Assembly: GCA_025363435.1 (NCBI GenBank) | Contig: JANYDY010000108.1 | Span: 1 to 64,000 of the forward strand | From: Betaproteobacteria bacterium | Lineage (GTDB): Bacteria > Pseudomonadota > Gammaproteobacteria > Burkholderiales > SG8-41 | Direction of reading: 5' to 3' | DNA: 64,000 bases | Part shown: positions 28,765 to 37,277 of the stretch, piece after piece | How the letters are laid out: every line of letters starts with the position of its first letter | Numbering within the stretch: position 1 is the stretch's first letter | Translations under genes and position numbers: made by a program | The notes under the pieces: model-generated | The model's input: only the letters and a program-made list of their open reading frames with translations | The model's database searches: none | Told to the model about the DNA's origin: nothing

Positions 28765-29385
28765 TCAATATTCTACCGGTATCGGATCGAGACTGCGCCA
28801 CATGTACCAGGTTGCTACCGAGCGCCACGGTTGCCATTGTTTGCTCAGTGCGGCGAGTTTGCGCACACCGAGCGGGCGGCCGCGGTTGTAATGCAGGCTC
28901 ATTGCTTTTTGCAAGCCGAGATCGCCGAGTGGAAACACATCCGGACGCATCATATAAAAAATCAAAAACATTTCGGCAGTCCAGCGGCCAATGCCGCGAA
29001 CCTGCGTGAGCTCTTCGACCAGCTCATCGTCTGACATCTGCGGCCATAGCGCAGGATTCAGTTTGCCGTTCGAGAAATGAAAGGCGAGGTCTTTCAGATA
29101 AACGACTTTGCTGCGCGACAGCCCGCAGGCGCGCAGGGCATCAGCATCGTGGCGGTCAACCAATGCCGGTTCAAGCACGGGCAGCGCGGTCGTCAGTTTC
29201 AGCCAGACGCTGTCGGCCGCTTTGACCGAAATCTGCTGGCCGACAATCGAGCGCGCCAGCGTATTGAAGGCGTCGCCGCGCGAACGCAGTGTCAGGCCTT
29301 TGCAGCCGGCGGCGATTTTGCCGATCACCGGGTCGCACGCGGACAATTCGCGGGTGGCTTTTTTCCAGTAGTCCGGCGCTTTCAT
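28765..29385 (-). CDS. DNA-3-methyladenine glycosylase II (AlkA-like)
   Basis: Removes alkylated purines from DNA in base excision repair. The 206 residues correspond to the HhH-GPD fold: SIVGQQISVKAADSVW (about 46-61), the helix-hairpin-helix LTQVRGIGRWTAEMF (126-140), and FPLGDLGLQKA with the catalytic Asp D155. It lacks the N-terminal AlkA_N domain of E. coli AlkA, resembling the shorter forms in many bacteria. The ATG at 29385 overlaps the DUF2062 stop by 4 bases; the longer frame reads through that gene and is rejected. Confidence 0.92.
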   Translation of the reverse strand: MKAPDYWKKATRELSACDPVIGKIAAGCKGLTLRSRGDAFNTLARSIVGQQISVKAADSVWLKLTTALPVLEPALVDRHDADALRACGLSRSKVVYLKDLAFHFSNGKLNPALWPQMSDDELVEELTQVRGIGRWTAEMFLIFYMMRPDVFPLGDLGLQKAMSLHYNRGRPLGVRKLAALSKQWQPWRSVATWYMWRSLDPIPVEY

Positions 29386-29945
29386 GAATGTGGCGCCTTT
29401 TGTTGCCGCGCGTGTTTCCGTGCGCGCCATGCATAGACGGCAAAACAGCGCCATGCCAGGCGCACCAAGGCATAACCGGCGACGCTGAGAATGACGGCCA
29501 GCAGCGGAATACCGATCAGCAATGGTTTGCCGGCGCTGGTCAGCCATTCGAAGCCGGCACTCAGCCAGGCGCCGATACTGTCGCCGGGAATATCGAATGG
29601 CGGCAGATCGCTATCCGCCGTGAACAAAACCAGTTGACCGAGTTTGAAGGCGAGCAGATACAGCGGCACGATGGTGAATGGATTGGAATACAGCGTGACG
29701 ATCACCGCGATCGGCAGATTGACGCGAAAGCCGACGGCGAGCAGGGCGGCGGCGCTGAATTGCACCGGGTTGCTGCCGGGTATCAGGCCGGCGAACATGC
29801 CCGCCGCAACGCCGCCGGCGACCGAACGCCGGTGCAAATGCCACAAGTTATGATGTTGAAGCCGGTAGCCGAAGCGCGCGATATGGCGATTGGCGTTGAT
29901 TGTCGCATGGCTGGGTAAAAACTTTTTCAGCAACTTCGGTAGCAT
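29382..29945 (-). CDS. DUF2062 domain membrane protein
   Basis: A 187-residue protein with the DUF2062 core: SVAGGVAAGMFAGLIPGSNP and then LAVGFRVNLPIAVIVTLYSN PFTIVPLY in about residues 41-97. Two or three further hydrophobic stretches follow, ending in a basic tail. The family is found in many proteobacteria and its function is not established. It overlaps the alkA-like gene by 4 bases, indicating co-transcription, and is divergent from comEC across a 100-base gap. Confidence 0.85.
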   Translation of the reverse strand: MLPKLLKKFLPSHATINANRHIARFGYRLQHHNLWHLHRRSVAGGVAAGMFAGLIPGSNPVQFSAAALLAVGFRVNLPIAVIVTLYSNPFTIVPLYLLAFKLGQLVLFTADSDLPPFDIPGDSIGAWLSAGFEWLTSAGKPLLIGIPLLAVILSVAGYALVRLAWRCFAVYAWRARKHARQQKAPHS

Positions 29946-30045
29946 GCGGGCTAATTCCTTTGGTCGAGGCTATTCTACCAATTGCAGTCGGCGCAGCTTC
30001 GTCTCAAGCGTTTAACTGCAGTCGAACCCTGTAAATATCCGCTGA

Positions 30046-32442
30046 ATGCGTCTTTCGATCATCTGTTTTGCCGCCGGCACTGCCTTGCTGCAATTGCAGC
30101 GCGAATTGCCGTCAGCGCAGGGATGGTGGCTGCTGCTGCCGTTTTTGCTTGCGCTATTGCTCGCTGCACGTCCGCGCCGCGCCGTCATGCAGCAGGGATG
30201 CCGGATTGTTGTCGTGATGCTGTGCTTCGCCTGCGGTTTCATGTGGGCGGCATGGCGCGCCGACGGGCGGCTGGCGGATGAATTGCCTGCTGCGCTGGAA
30301 GGCGCGGATATCCGTGTCATCGGAGTTGTCGCGCAGTTGCCGCAACCGTATGAGCGCAGTCTGCGTTTTGAATTCGATGTCGAGCGCGTGCTGACGCCGC
30401 AGGCTGAGGTGCCGGCGCGCATTGCATTGTCGTGGTGGGGGGCGCCCGCGCTGGAAGGTCAGGCCGGGAGCATTCCGGCGTTGCATCCCGGCGACCGCTG
30501 GCAACTGACGGTGCGCCTGCGCCGGCCGCACGGCCTGCAAAATCCGGATGGTTTTGACTATGAAGCGTGGCTGCTGGAACGCAATATACGCGCCACCGGT
30601 TATGTGCGGACGCCGGCGAGCGCGCGGCGATTGGCGGCAAATGTATTCGCGCCGCAATATTTGATCGAACGGCTGCGCGAGGCGGTGAGAGAGCGCATTG
30701 TTAATGCCCTGCCGCAGGCCGAGTACGTCGGCGTGTTGACGGCTTTGGCGATCGGCGACCAGCGCGGTATTCCGCTGCAGCAATGGCAGGTGTTTACGCG
30801 CACCGGCGTCAATCATCTGATCAGTATTTCAGGTTTGCATGTGACGATGATATCGGGCCTTGTTTTCTGGTTGGCACATGTGTTGTGGTCGCGCAGTTTG
30901 ACGCTGGTGATGCGCCTGCCGGCGCGCAAGGCTGCGGCGGTAGCGGGTTTGCTGGCGGCGCTTGCATATGCATGGCTGGCCGGTTTTGCCATACCGGCGC
31001 AGCGCACCGTCTACATGCTCGCCGTTGTCGCGCTCGCATTGTGGTGCGGCCGCTTGAGTTCGCCGGGCGGGGTGTTGTGTGCTGCCTTGCTGCTGGTAGT
31101 GGCGATTGATCCGTGGGCGGTATTGTCGGCCGGTTTCTGGTTGTCGTTCGGCGCAGTGGCGATCATTCTGTTTGTTTCATGTCACCGTATCGCGGCACCG
31201 CACTGGATCGTTGCCTGGGGACGCGTGCAATGGGCGGTTACCGTTGGACTGACGCCTTTGCTGATTGCGATGTTTCAGCAGGTTTCGCTGATTTCGCCGT
31301 TTGCCAATGCACTGGCGATTCCGCTGATCAGTCTGGCGATCGTGCCGCTGACCTTGCTTGGTGTAGTGACGCCCGGCACGCTGGTTTTGCAATTTGCGCA
31401 CGCCTTGATGGCGGCCTGCGGAGCAGCGCTGCAATGGATGAGCGAATTTCCGGCCGCGGTGTGGCAGCAGCATGCGCCGCCGCTGTGGGCAGTCGGTGTT
31501 GCATCGACGGGGATTTTCTGGATGCTGTTGCCGCGCGGGTTTCCGGCGCGCTGGATCGGCGCGTTCGCTTTTCTGCCGCTGTTTATTGTCACGCCGGCGC
31601 TGCTGCCCGAGGGCGCTATCCGTCTCGCCGTGCTCGACGTCGGGCAGGGTTTGGCGATTGCGCTGCAGACACGCCATCATGCATTGCTCTATGACGCCGG
31701 AGCGGTTTACGGACCGCAGGCCGACAGCGGCAACCGGGTAATCGTTCCGTACCTGCGCGCCAGCGGCATCGGCGTTTTGCATACCATGATCGTCAGCCAC
31801 GGCGACAAGGATCATGCCGGCGGCGCGGCGTCGGTATTGCAGGCGGTGCCGGTCGAACGGGTGCTATCGTCGCTGACAGAAGCAGAAGTTAAAAATGCGA
31901 ACTGGCCGAATGCGACGCCGTGTATTGCAGGTGAGCGCTGGCGCTGGGATGGCGTCGATTTCGAAATTCTGCATCCGTCCCTGCAGCACTATGCACGCGA
32001 TAAGCAGCGTAGTAATGACCGCAGCTGTGTTCTGCGCGTGAGCAGCGGCGGTACGGCCATTTTGCTGGCTGCGGATATCGAACAGAAGACGGAAGCGGAG
32101 TTGCTGAAGTCTGCAGCGGAAAAACTGCCGGCCCGCGTGCTACTGGTGCCGCATCACGGCAGCCGCACCTCTTCTTCGGCAGAATTTCTCGCCCGCGTCA
32201 AACCCGAATACGCGCTGGTTGCGGCCGGTTATCGCAATCGCTTCGGTCATCCGCGCGAGGATGTGGTGGATCGTTACCGGGCGCTCGGCAGCCGGATATA
32301 CCGTACCGATCTGGATGGCGCGTTGATTGTTTTGTTAAACGGCGGCGGCGACTTGAGTATTCAGCGTCAGCGCCTGCTTGGGCGGCGCTATTGGCATGCG
32401 GCGCTCGAAAATCCGGATCTTGCCGAGGATGAAGAATTCTGA
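30046..32442 (+). CDS. comEC: ComEC/Rec2 DNA-uptake channel
   Basis: A polytopic inner-membrane protein that passes incoming single-stranded DNA into the cytoplasm during natural transformation. The 798-residue length is typical. The order is: N-terminal membrane helices, an OB-like DUF4131 region (about 60-200), the Competence domain starting at YVGVLTALAIGDQRGIP with ISISGLHVTMISG, several TMs, and a C-terminal metallo-beta-lactamase-like domain (LDVGQGLAIAL, SHGDKDHAGGA, VPHHGSRTSSS). The intact metal ligands suggest a possible nuclease. No other competence genes are nearby. The start has only a weak ribosome site. Confidence 0.93.
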   Translation: MRLSIICFAAGTALLQLQRELPSAQGWWLLLPFLLALLLAARPRRAVMQQGCRIVVVMLCFACGFMWAAWRADGRLADELPAALEGADIRVIGVVAQLPQPYERSLRFEFDVERVLTPQAEVPARIALSWWGAPALEGQAGSIPALHPGDRWQLTVRLRRPHGLQNPDGFDYEAWLLERNIRATGYVRTPASARRLAANVFAPQYLIERLREAVRERIVNALPQAEYVGVLTALAIGDQRGIPLQQWQVFTRTGVNHLISISGLHVTMISGLVFWLAHVLWSRSLTLVMRLPARKAAAVAGLLAALAYAWLAGFAIPAQRTVYMLAVVALALWCGRLSSPGGVLCAALLLVVAIDPWAVLSAGFWLSFGAVAIILFVSCHRIAAPHWIVAWGRVQWAVTVGLTPLLIAMFQQVSLISPFANALAIPLISLAIVPLTLLGVVTPGTLVLQFAHALMAACGAALQWMSEFPAAVWQQHAPPLWAVGVASTGIFWMLLPRGFPARWIGAFAFLPLFIVTPALLPEGAIRLAVLDVGQGLAIALQTRHHALLYDAGAVYGPQADSGNRVIVPYLRASGIGVLHTMIVSHGDKDHAGGAASVLQAVPVERVLSSLTEAEVKNANWPNATPCIAGERWRWDGVDFEILHPSLQHYARDKQRSNDRSCVLRVSSGGTAILLAADIEQKTEAELLKSAAEKLPARVLLVPHHGSRTSSSAEFLARVKPEYALVAAGYRNRFGHPREDVVDRYRALGSRIYRTDLDGALIVLLNGGGDLSIQRQRLLGRRYWHAALENPDLAEDEEF

Positions 32443-32482
32443 AACGGTAAAGTTGCCCGAGCGCAACGCACGCGCACAGGAA

Positions 32483-32893
32483 TCAAAAGTTTCTGTGCAG
32501 CATCAGACCCGGCGTGCGTTTCGGCGCCAGTTGCAGCCCGGGCGCTGACAGTTCGGTCGGCGGGGCAGCGACGTTGAGATTGAGTCCGACGCCCCACTCG
32601 TTTTTCTCATCGAGTTGCATTAACAGGCTTCTCGAATCGCGGTTGTAATTCAGGCCGAATGGCAACTCGATGCGATTGCGCAGACCAGCGTGTTCACGCA
32701 ACTCGCTGGCGGGGCGGCGCAAACCGACTGGCGCTGAATCCTGTGAAAATGCTTCTGCCGACGAACGTGCAGGCGGTTGCAGGGTTGCCGGCCGGTCTGC
32801 AATTTCATCGGCAGCTGCAGAGAGCGACGGCAGCACAGCAAAGGCCGCGGCAATAATGCCGGCAGTGGTAAAGCGTATTAGAAGACGATGCAT
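32483..32893 (-). CDS. Small secreted protein of unknown family
   Basis: A 136-residue protein with a clear signal peptide (RLLIRFTTAGIIAAAFAVLP, cleavage near SLSAAADE). The mature part is polar and Pro/Arg-rich, then RIELPFGLNYNRDSRSLLMQ and EWGVGLNLNVAAPPTELSAP, which look like short beta-strands, ending PGLMLHRNF with a C-terminal phenylalanine. This could be a small envelope or outer-membrane-associated protein. GGGAGAGG precedes the ATG at 32893, which argues against the longer frame from 33001. I recognise no domain. Confidence 0.6.
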   Translation of the reverse strand: MHRLLIRFTTAGIIAAAFAVLPSLSAAADEIADRPATLQPPARSSAEAFSQDSAPVGLRRPASELREHAGLRNRIELPFGLNYNRDSRSLLMQLDEKNEWGVGLNLNVAAPPTELSAPGLQLAPKRTPGLMLHRNF

Positions 32894-33133
32894 GGATTGC
32901 CTCTCCCACCGATCCAGCTTGTGACGTGCGTTACTATTATCAACCCGCAACTGTGACTTTTTCAACACTTGAAACAGGCTGGATGCGGTTTGAGCTGTCA
33001 TTGCAACCGCTGCCCGGTTCCGATAAATTTCAGGATTGTTATTGAAATATATTTTTATTCAGTAAGTTGCAATTAGCCGGAACGGACGATCCGGCGCCTT
33101 GGAGTTTTGTATGTTGCGCTGCGGAAAACGACC

Positions 33134-33889
33134 ATGAAAAAGTGCCCGAAATGCGCTTATGAGCGTCGCATCGAGGATCAGGGGGATGCCGGAATTTGCC
33201 CTTCGTGCAGACTGGTCTTTGCAAAATGGGTGAGCCGTACTCTGGGCACTGCGCGTTTGCCGCGCGATGTGGAGCCGGCTGATGATGAGTCGAGCGGCCG
33301 GCTCAGCGGTTTATTCGAACGTCTTACGTATGTGGAGCCACGCACTGATTCGATGTTGTTCTGGGGGCGTGTTGCACTCTACGCAGCCTTTGTCGTTTGG
33401 GGTTTCTACTTCATATCACTGGATTTGCGCACCAATGAAATCGGCGCGTCTTTCATGCATCGTATCGATTTGGTGTTTCACGAAGCCGGGCACGTGATCT
33501 TCATTCCGTTCGGCCAGTTCATGCGCATACTGGGCGGCAGTTTAGGCCAGTTGCTGATGCCCGCCATTGTGATCGGCGTGCTGGTGGTAAAGAATCGCGA
33601 TAATTTCGGTGCTTCGATCGGACTGTGGTGGTTCGGCCAGAGTCTCAAGGACCTCGGGCCTTACATTAATGACGCACGTGATCTGCAATTGCAGTTACTC
33701 ACCGGTGCCAGTCAGGATGTTCCGGAAACACATGACTGGGCAAATATTCTGATCGATCTTGGTTTGATCATGCGCGAGAAAAAAATTGCGCTTGGCGCCG
33801 ATATCATCGGTTCCCTGATCATTCTGCTGGCGCTGGCGTGGGGCGGCTATCTGCTGTTGAAGCAGTACTGCAATCTGCGGCGGGAGTAA
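33134..33889 (+). CDS. Zinc-ribbon membrane protein with HEAGH metalloprotease-like motif
   Basis: A 251-residue protein that begins with a zinc ribbon (CPKC at 4-7, CPSC at 22-25). An acidic linker follows, then a membrane helix (about 76-96) and LVFHEAGHVIFIPFG, in which HEAGH (116-120) matches the HExxH zinc site of M50-type intramembrane proteases. Further hydrophobic segments follow (QLLMPAIVIGVLVV; IIGSLIILLALAWGGYLLL). An FGQSLKDLGPYINDARDLQ segment could give a third ligand, but the usual M50 LDGG motif is not seen. Cleavage activity is inference. The stop is 4 bases before the relA GTG, so the two are probably co-expressed. The ATG at 33134 excludes a weak upstream extension from 33107. 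Confidence 0.7.
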   Translation: MKKCPKCAYERRIEDQGDAGICPSCRLVFAKWVSRTLGTARLPRDVEPADDESSGRLSGLFERLTYVEPRTDSMLFWGRVALYAAFVVWGFYFISLDLRTNEIGASFMHRIDLVFHEAGHVIFIPFGQFMRILGGSLGQLLMPAIVIGVLVVKNRDNFGASIGLWWFGQSLKDLGPYINDARDLQLQLLTGASQDVPETHDWANILIDLGLIMREKKIALGADIIGSLIILLALAWGGYLLLKQYCNLRRE

Positions 33890-33893
33890 AGTC

Positions 33894-36050
33894 GTGGCGA
33901 CTGCAAATCATTTGAAGCTGGTAACGCCACTGCTGCCGGATCGCGCCGCGGGGTTGTTGTCTGCGCTTGCCGGCGCTTATAACGTCGAAGAAAACGCGCT
34001 GATTTCGCGCACGCTGGTCTGGATCGCAAAGCACGCAGGCGAGCGGCGGCTGGCGAGCGGCGAAGCCATGCTTGAACACGCCGTCGCCACCGCCGGAATT
34101 TTGCTTGCCTTCGAGCCGGACGTTGAGTGCGTAACAGCAGGCTTGCTCGGACGCCTTGCTGAAGATGCGGTGTTATTGCCTGCACTGCGCGAGGATTTCG
34201 ACGCGGATGTTGCGGCGCTGGCTGAGGGCGCGGCACGCATGCTGACGATCGAAGAACTGGGTGGCCGCATTGAACCCGGCCGCACCGCCGGCACGCAACT
34301 CGAAGCCTTGCGCAAGATGCTGCTGGCGATGGCGCAGGACATGCGAGTGGTTCTGATCAAGCTTGCCGATCAGGTGCAATCGCTGCGCTTTGCCGTCAAA
34401 AGCGATGCCGGGCCACAGCGTGTCGCCGCGGCGCATCTCGCTCTGGATATTTACGCGCCGCTGGCGAATCGTCTGGGTGTCTGGCAGTTGAAGTGGGAGA
34501 TCGAGGATCTCGCGCTGCGCATACTTGAGCCTGAAATCTATCAGCGTATTGCGCGTTGGCTTGACGAGAAGCGCGACGACCGCGAAAGCTATATTACGAA
34601 TGTAATCGCGCAATTGCACGCCGCGCTTGCAGAGTCCGGCATCCAGTCTGAATTGAACGGACGCCCCAAGCATATCTACAGCATCTACAACAAAATGCGC
34701 GACAAGAATCTTGATTTCGCATCGCTGTACGATGTGCGGGCGGTACGCGCGATCGTCGCCGATGTCAAAGCCTGTTATGCCGTGCTGGGTGTCGTGCATA
34801 ACCTGTGGACGCCGCTGCCGGGCGAATTTGACGACTATATCGCGCGGCCCAAGGGCAACAACTACCGTTCGCTGCACACGGCGGTGATCGGGCCCGGAGA
34901 CAAGCCGCTGGAAATCCAGATACGCACCGCGGAAATGCATCAACACGCGGAATTCGGTGTCGCTGCGCACTGGCGTTACAAAGAAGGCTCGAGTCGCGAT
35001 GCGCGTTATGACGACAAAATTGCCTGGCTGCGCCAGATCGTCGAGTGGAAAGACGAAATGGCCGATGCCAGCGGGTTGTTCGCCGACACCATTTATGTTT
35101 TGACGCCGCAAGGCAAGGTGATCGATCTGCCGGCGGACGCGACGCCGATTGATTTTGCCTACCACCTGCACAGCGATCTCGGCCATCGCTGCCGCGGTGC
35201 GCGGGTCGATGGTGCGATGGTGCCGCTGAACACGCCGCTGAGGAACGGGCAACGCGTTGAAGTGATTACTGCGAAACAGGGCGGACCGAGCCGTGACTGG
35301 CTGAACCCGGCGCTGGGTTTTCTGAAGAGCGCGAGTGCGCGCAATCGCGTGCGGCAGTGGTTTAACCGGCAGAATCATGAAACCTCGGTCGCGCAGGGAC
35401 GCACAATCGTCGATCGCGAATTGCAGCGCCAGGGCATGACACGGCTTAATCTTGAAACGCTGGCGCGGCAATTCGGCTTCAACAAGGTTGATGATTTTCT
35501 CGCCGACGTCGGGCGTGGCGAAACCGGCCCGCGGCAACTGCAAAACGGCATTGTGCCGCAGCAGGAAACGCCGCCTGTCGATGAAGATGTGCCGATAGTC
35601 CGCAAGGCGCGCGCGCAATCCAGCGGCATACTGGTTGTTGGTGTCGATAAATTACTGACGGTGCCGGCGCGCTGCTGCAAACCAGCGCCGCCCGATCCGA
35701 TCATCGGTTTCGTTTCGCGCGGTCGCGGCGTGACCATACATCGTCGCGGCTGCCTGAACGTGCCGCGACTCAGCGCGGAGCGGCTGGTTGAAGCGGAATG
35801 GGGCGACTCTCCGCTGGCGACATTTCCGGTCGATATCGTGATCGAAGCAGACGATCGCACCGGCTTGCTGCGTGACATCACGGAAATTCTGTCGCGTGAG
35901 CATATCAACGTCACGGCGACCAACAGCGCGAGCCGCTCGGCGTCGGCGCGCATGCTGTTGACGGTTGAGGTGCCGAATCTCGGCCAGCTCGAACGCGTGC
36001 TGGCGTTGATACGCGCCGTGCCTGGTGTTGCCCGCGCGGCGCGGCGCTAA
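33894..36050 (+). CDS. relA: (p)ppGpp synthetase RelA
   Basis: Makes the alarmone (p)ppGpp from ATP and GTP/GDP on stalled ribosomes. The 718 residues show an N-terminal pseudo-hydrolase domain in which the usual HD pair is replaced (GLLGRLAED, 83-91). The synthetase domain includes RPKHIYSIYNKM (257-268) and the RelA-specific EFDD (311-314), where bifunctional SpoT/Rsh proteins have RxKD. A TGS domain (about 396-460), a helical and zinc-finger-like region with CC in VPARCCKPAPPD, and a C-terminal ACT domain (about 645-718) follow. The start is GTG after GGGAG. It converges on the FGE-like gene with 9 bases between. Confidence 0.95.
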   Translation: MATANHLKLVTPLLPDRAAGLLSALAGAYNVEENALISRTLVWIAKHAGERRLASGEAMLEHAVATAGILLAFEPDVECVTAGLLGRLAEDAVLLPALREDFDADVAALAEGAARMLTIEELGGRIEPGRTAGTQLEALRKMLLAMAQDMRVVLIKLADQVQSLRFAVKSDAGPQRVAAAHLALDIYAPLANRLGVWQLKWEIEDLALRILEPEIYQRIARWLDEKRDDRESYITNVIAQLHAALAESGIQSELNGRPKHIYSIYNKMRDKNLDFASLYDVRAVRAIVADVKACYAVLGVVHNLWTPLPGEFDDYIARPKGNNYRSLHTAVIGPGDKPLEIQIRTAEMHQHAEFGVAAHWRYKEGSSRDARYDDKIAWLRQIVEWKDEMADASGLFADTIYVLTPQGKVIDLPADATPIDFAYHLHSDLGHRCRGARVDGAMVPLNTPLRNGQRVEVITAKQGGPSRDWLNPALGFLKSASARNRVRQWFNRQNHETSVAQGRTIVDRELQRQGMTRLNLETLARQFGFNKVDDFLADVGRGETGPRQLQNGIVPQQETPPVDEDVPIVRKARAQSSGILVVGVDKLLTVPARCCKPAPPDPIIGFVSRGRGVTIHRRGCLNVPRLSAERLVEAEWGDSPLATFPVDIVIEADDRTGLLRDITEILSREHINVTATNSASRSASARMLLTVEVPNLGQLERVLALIRAVPGVARAARR

Positions 36051-36059
36051 ACCGCCGCA

Positions 36060-36848
36060 CTATCTGGCGCAGCGAAAACCGATGTTGTGATGACCGGCGC
36101 GCGGATTGCGTGACAGATAGCGGCCGCGTTGTGTGGTCGTGATTTCAGCGGCGGGTGAGTCGTGTCCGCCGCCGCGTGCGCCGCGCACCGGGCCTGCGGT
36201 TAGATTCTCGCGGCCGTCATCGGCGCTATATGGATAGGGTTTGTAGGCGCTCGAAACCCACTCCCATGCATTGCCCGCCATGCCCAGTGTGCCGAACGGG
36301 CCGGCGCCGGCGGGAAACGCATCAGCTGCTGTGGTGTCGTTGAAGCGTTTGCCGAACTGTGCGCGTGTTGCGTCAGGCGCGGCATTGCCCCAGGTGTATT
36401 TGCGCCCGTCATTGCCGCGTGCGGCTTTTTCCCATTCGGCTTCGCTCGGTAATCTTTTGCCGCGCCAAGCGCAGTAATCGCGCGCACCCGCCCAACTCGG
36501 TTCCACCGCCGGGTGATTTTCGTAGCCGCGATCGGCGATCCAGCGCGTTCCGCTTTGATGTATGCGCGCATCTGCATCGTCAAAATCATAAAGGCGTTCG
36601 CCGGCGCGATTGTGGGGGCCGACCGCATTGAGAAATTCGGCGAACCGTTCGTTGGTGACCGGCAGGCGATCAATCTCGAACGCCGCCAGGTTGATGCTAT
36701 GTGGCGGACGCTCATCTTCCGGGCCGTCGTTGCTGCCCATGCTGAATGCGCCGGCGGGGACCGGCAGCATTTCCGGATTGCGCTCAGCTGCAAGTGCGGC
36801 ACTGCTTATTATCATCAGCAGAATAAACACGATGGATGGACGGGGCAT
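36060..36848 (-). CDS. Secreted formylglycine-generating-enzyme-fold (SUMF1-like) protein
   Basis: A 262-residue protein with a signal peptide (VFILLMIISSAALAAERN) and an FGE-sulfatase domain from about residue 26. VPAGAFSMGSNDGPEDERPP, LPVTNERFAEFL, CAWRGKRLPSEAEWEKAARG, GNAWEWVSSAY and the C-terminal NIGFRCAR are typical of the fold. True formylglycine-generating enzymes use a pair of cysteines in the second-to-last block; here it is RGGGHDSPAAEITTTQRGRY without cysteine, so sulfatase activation is unlikely. A periplasmic binding or regulatory role is more plausible. No sulfatase gene is nearby. Confidence 0.85.
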   Translation of the reverse strand: MPRPSIVFILLMIISSAALAAERNPEMLPVPAGAFSMGSNDGPEDERPPHSINLAAFEIDRLPVTNERFAEFLNAVGPHNRAGERLYDFDDADARIHQSGTRWIADRGYENHPAVEPSWAGARDYCAWRGKRLPSEAEWEKAARGNDGRKYTWGNAAPDATRAQFGKRFNDTTAADAFPAGAGPFGTLGMAGNAWEWVSSAYKPYPYSADDGRENLTAGPVRGARGGGHDSPAAEITTTQRGRYLSRNPRAGHHNIGFRCAR

Positions 36849-36973
36849 AGGTTCAGTCGGAGCGCAGAGAGTAGCGGTTGAAAATTGGCAGGTGTAGTTG
36901 CGACGCGACTATATTGCGCGTCGCCGGTTGCGGCAATGCCTGTGAGGTGCCACCTTACAAGGCCATGATTCAT

Positions 36974-37002
36974 TTGAACCATCAGGCCGAAACGGGTAGA
37001 AT
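36974..37002 (+). promoter_or_regulatory. Sigma-70 promoter of the tRNA-Val gene
   Basis: TTGAAC (36974-36979), a 17-base spacer and TAGAAT (36997-37002) form a near-consensus promoter. Transcription should begin about 7 bases later, just before the tRNA at 37014. Confidence 0.75.
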
Positions 37003-37013
37003 CCGCCGTTCCC

Positions 37014-37090
37014 AGGCGCGTAGCTCAGTTGGTTAGAGCACCACCTTGACATGGTGGGGGTCGTTGGTTCGAATCCAATCGCGCCTACCA
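37014..37090 (+). tRNA. tRNA-Val (anticodon GAC)
   Basis: A 77-base cloverleaf with encoded CCA. The acceptor AGGCGCG pairs with CGCGCCT, the D-arm is GCTC/GAGC, and the anticodon stem CCACC/GGTGG encloses the loop TTGACAT with anticodon GAC (reads GUC). The T-arm is GTTGG-TTCGAAT-CCAAT. A strong promoter lies directly upstream and the gene stands alone. Confidence 0.96.
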
Positions 37091-37226
37091 ACAATTCAAT
37101 ACTAATGTGACGCACGGTGCATAGCGCCGCTTGCGGCAAACGTCGGATACGGAAGCGAGCGTTATGACACCGCGAACTAGTACGTTTATCCCGTCGATTT
37201 GCTAGTCGCGTTCTGTCCTAACAAGA

Positions 37227-37253
37227 AAAAAGTGCGGCTGGTCCGCACTTTTT
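37227..37253 (+). terminator. Terminator-like hairpin in the thrS leader
   Basis: AAAAAGTGCGG, a CTGGT loop and CCGCACTTTTT form an 11-bp stem followed by GTTTTTG, just 25 bases before the thrS ATG. An A-run precedes the stem, so it could work in both directions. It may end transcription from the tRNA-Val promoter or serve as an attenuator for thrS. Confidence 0.8.
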
Positions 37254-37277
37254 GTTTTTGTAATCGGGATTTTTGAA

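Noticed and set aside
34173-35618. A 481-residue open frame on the minus strand across relA
   Set aside because: It lies entirely opposite a clear RelA gene, has no recognisable domain or ribosome site, and is the expected shadow of high-GC codon use.
37091-37226. A T-box or tRNA-like operator before thrS
   Set aside because: No T-box sequence or tRNA-Thr-like arm could be recognised; only short GC hairpins such as GCCGC-TT-GCGGC are present.
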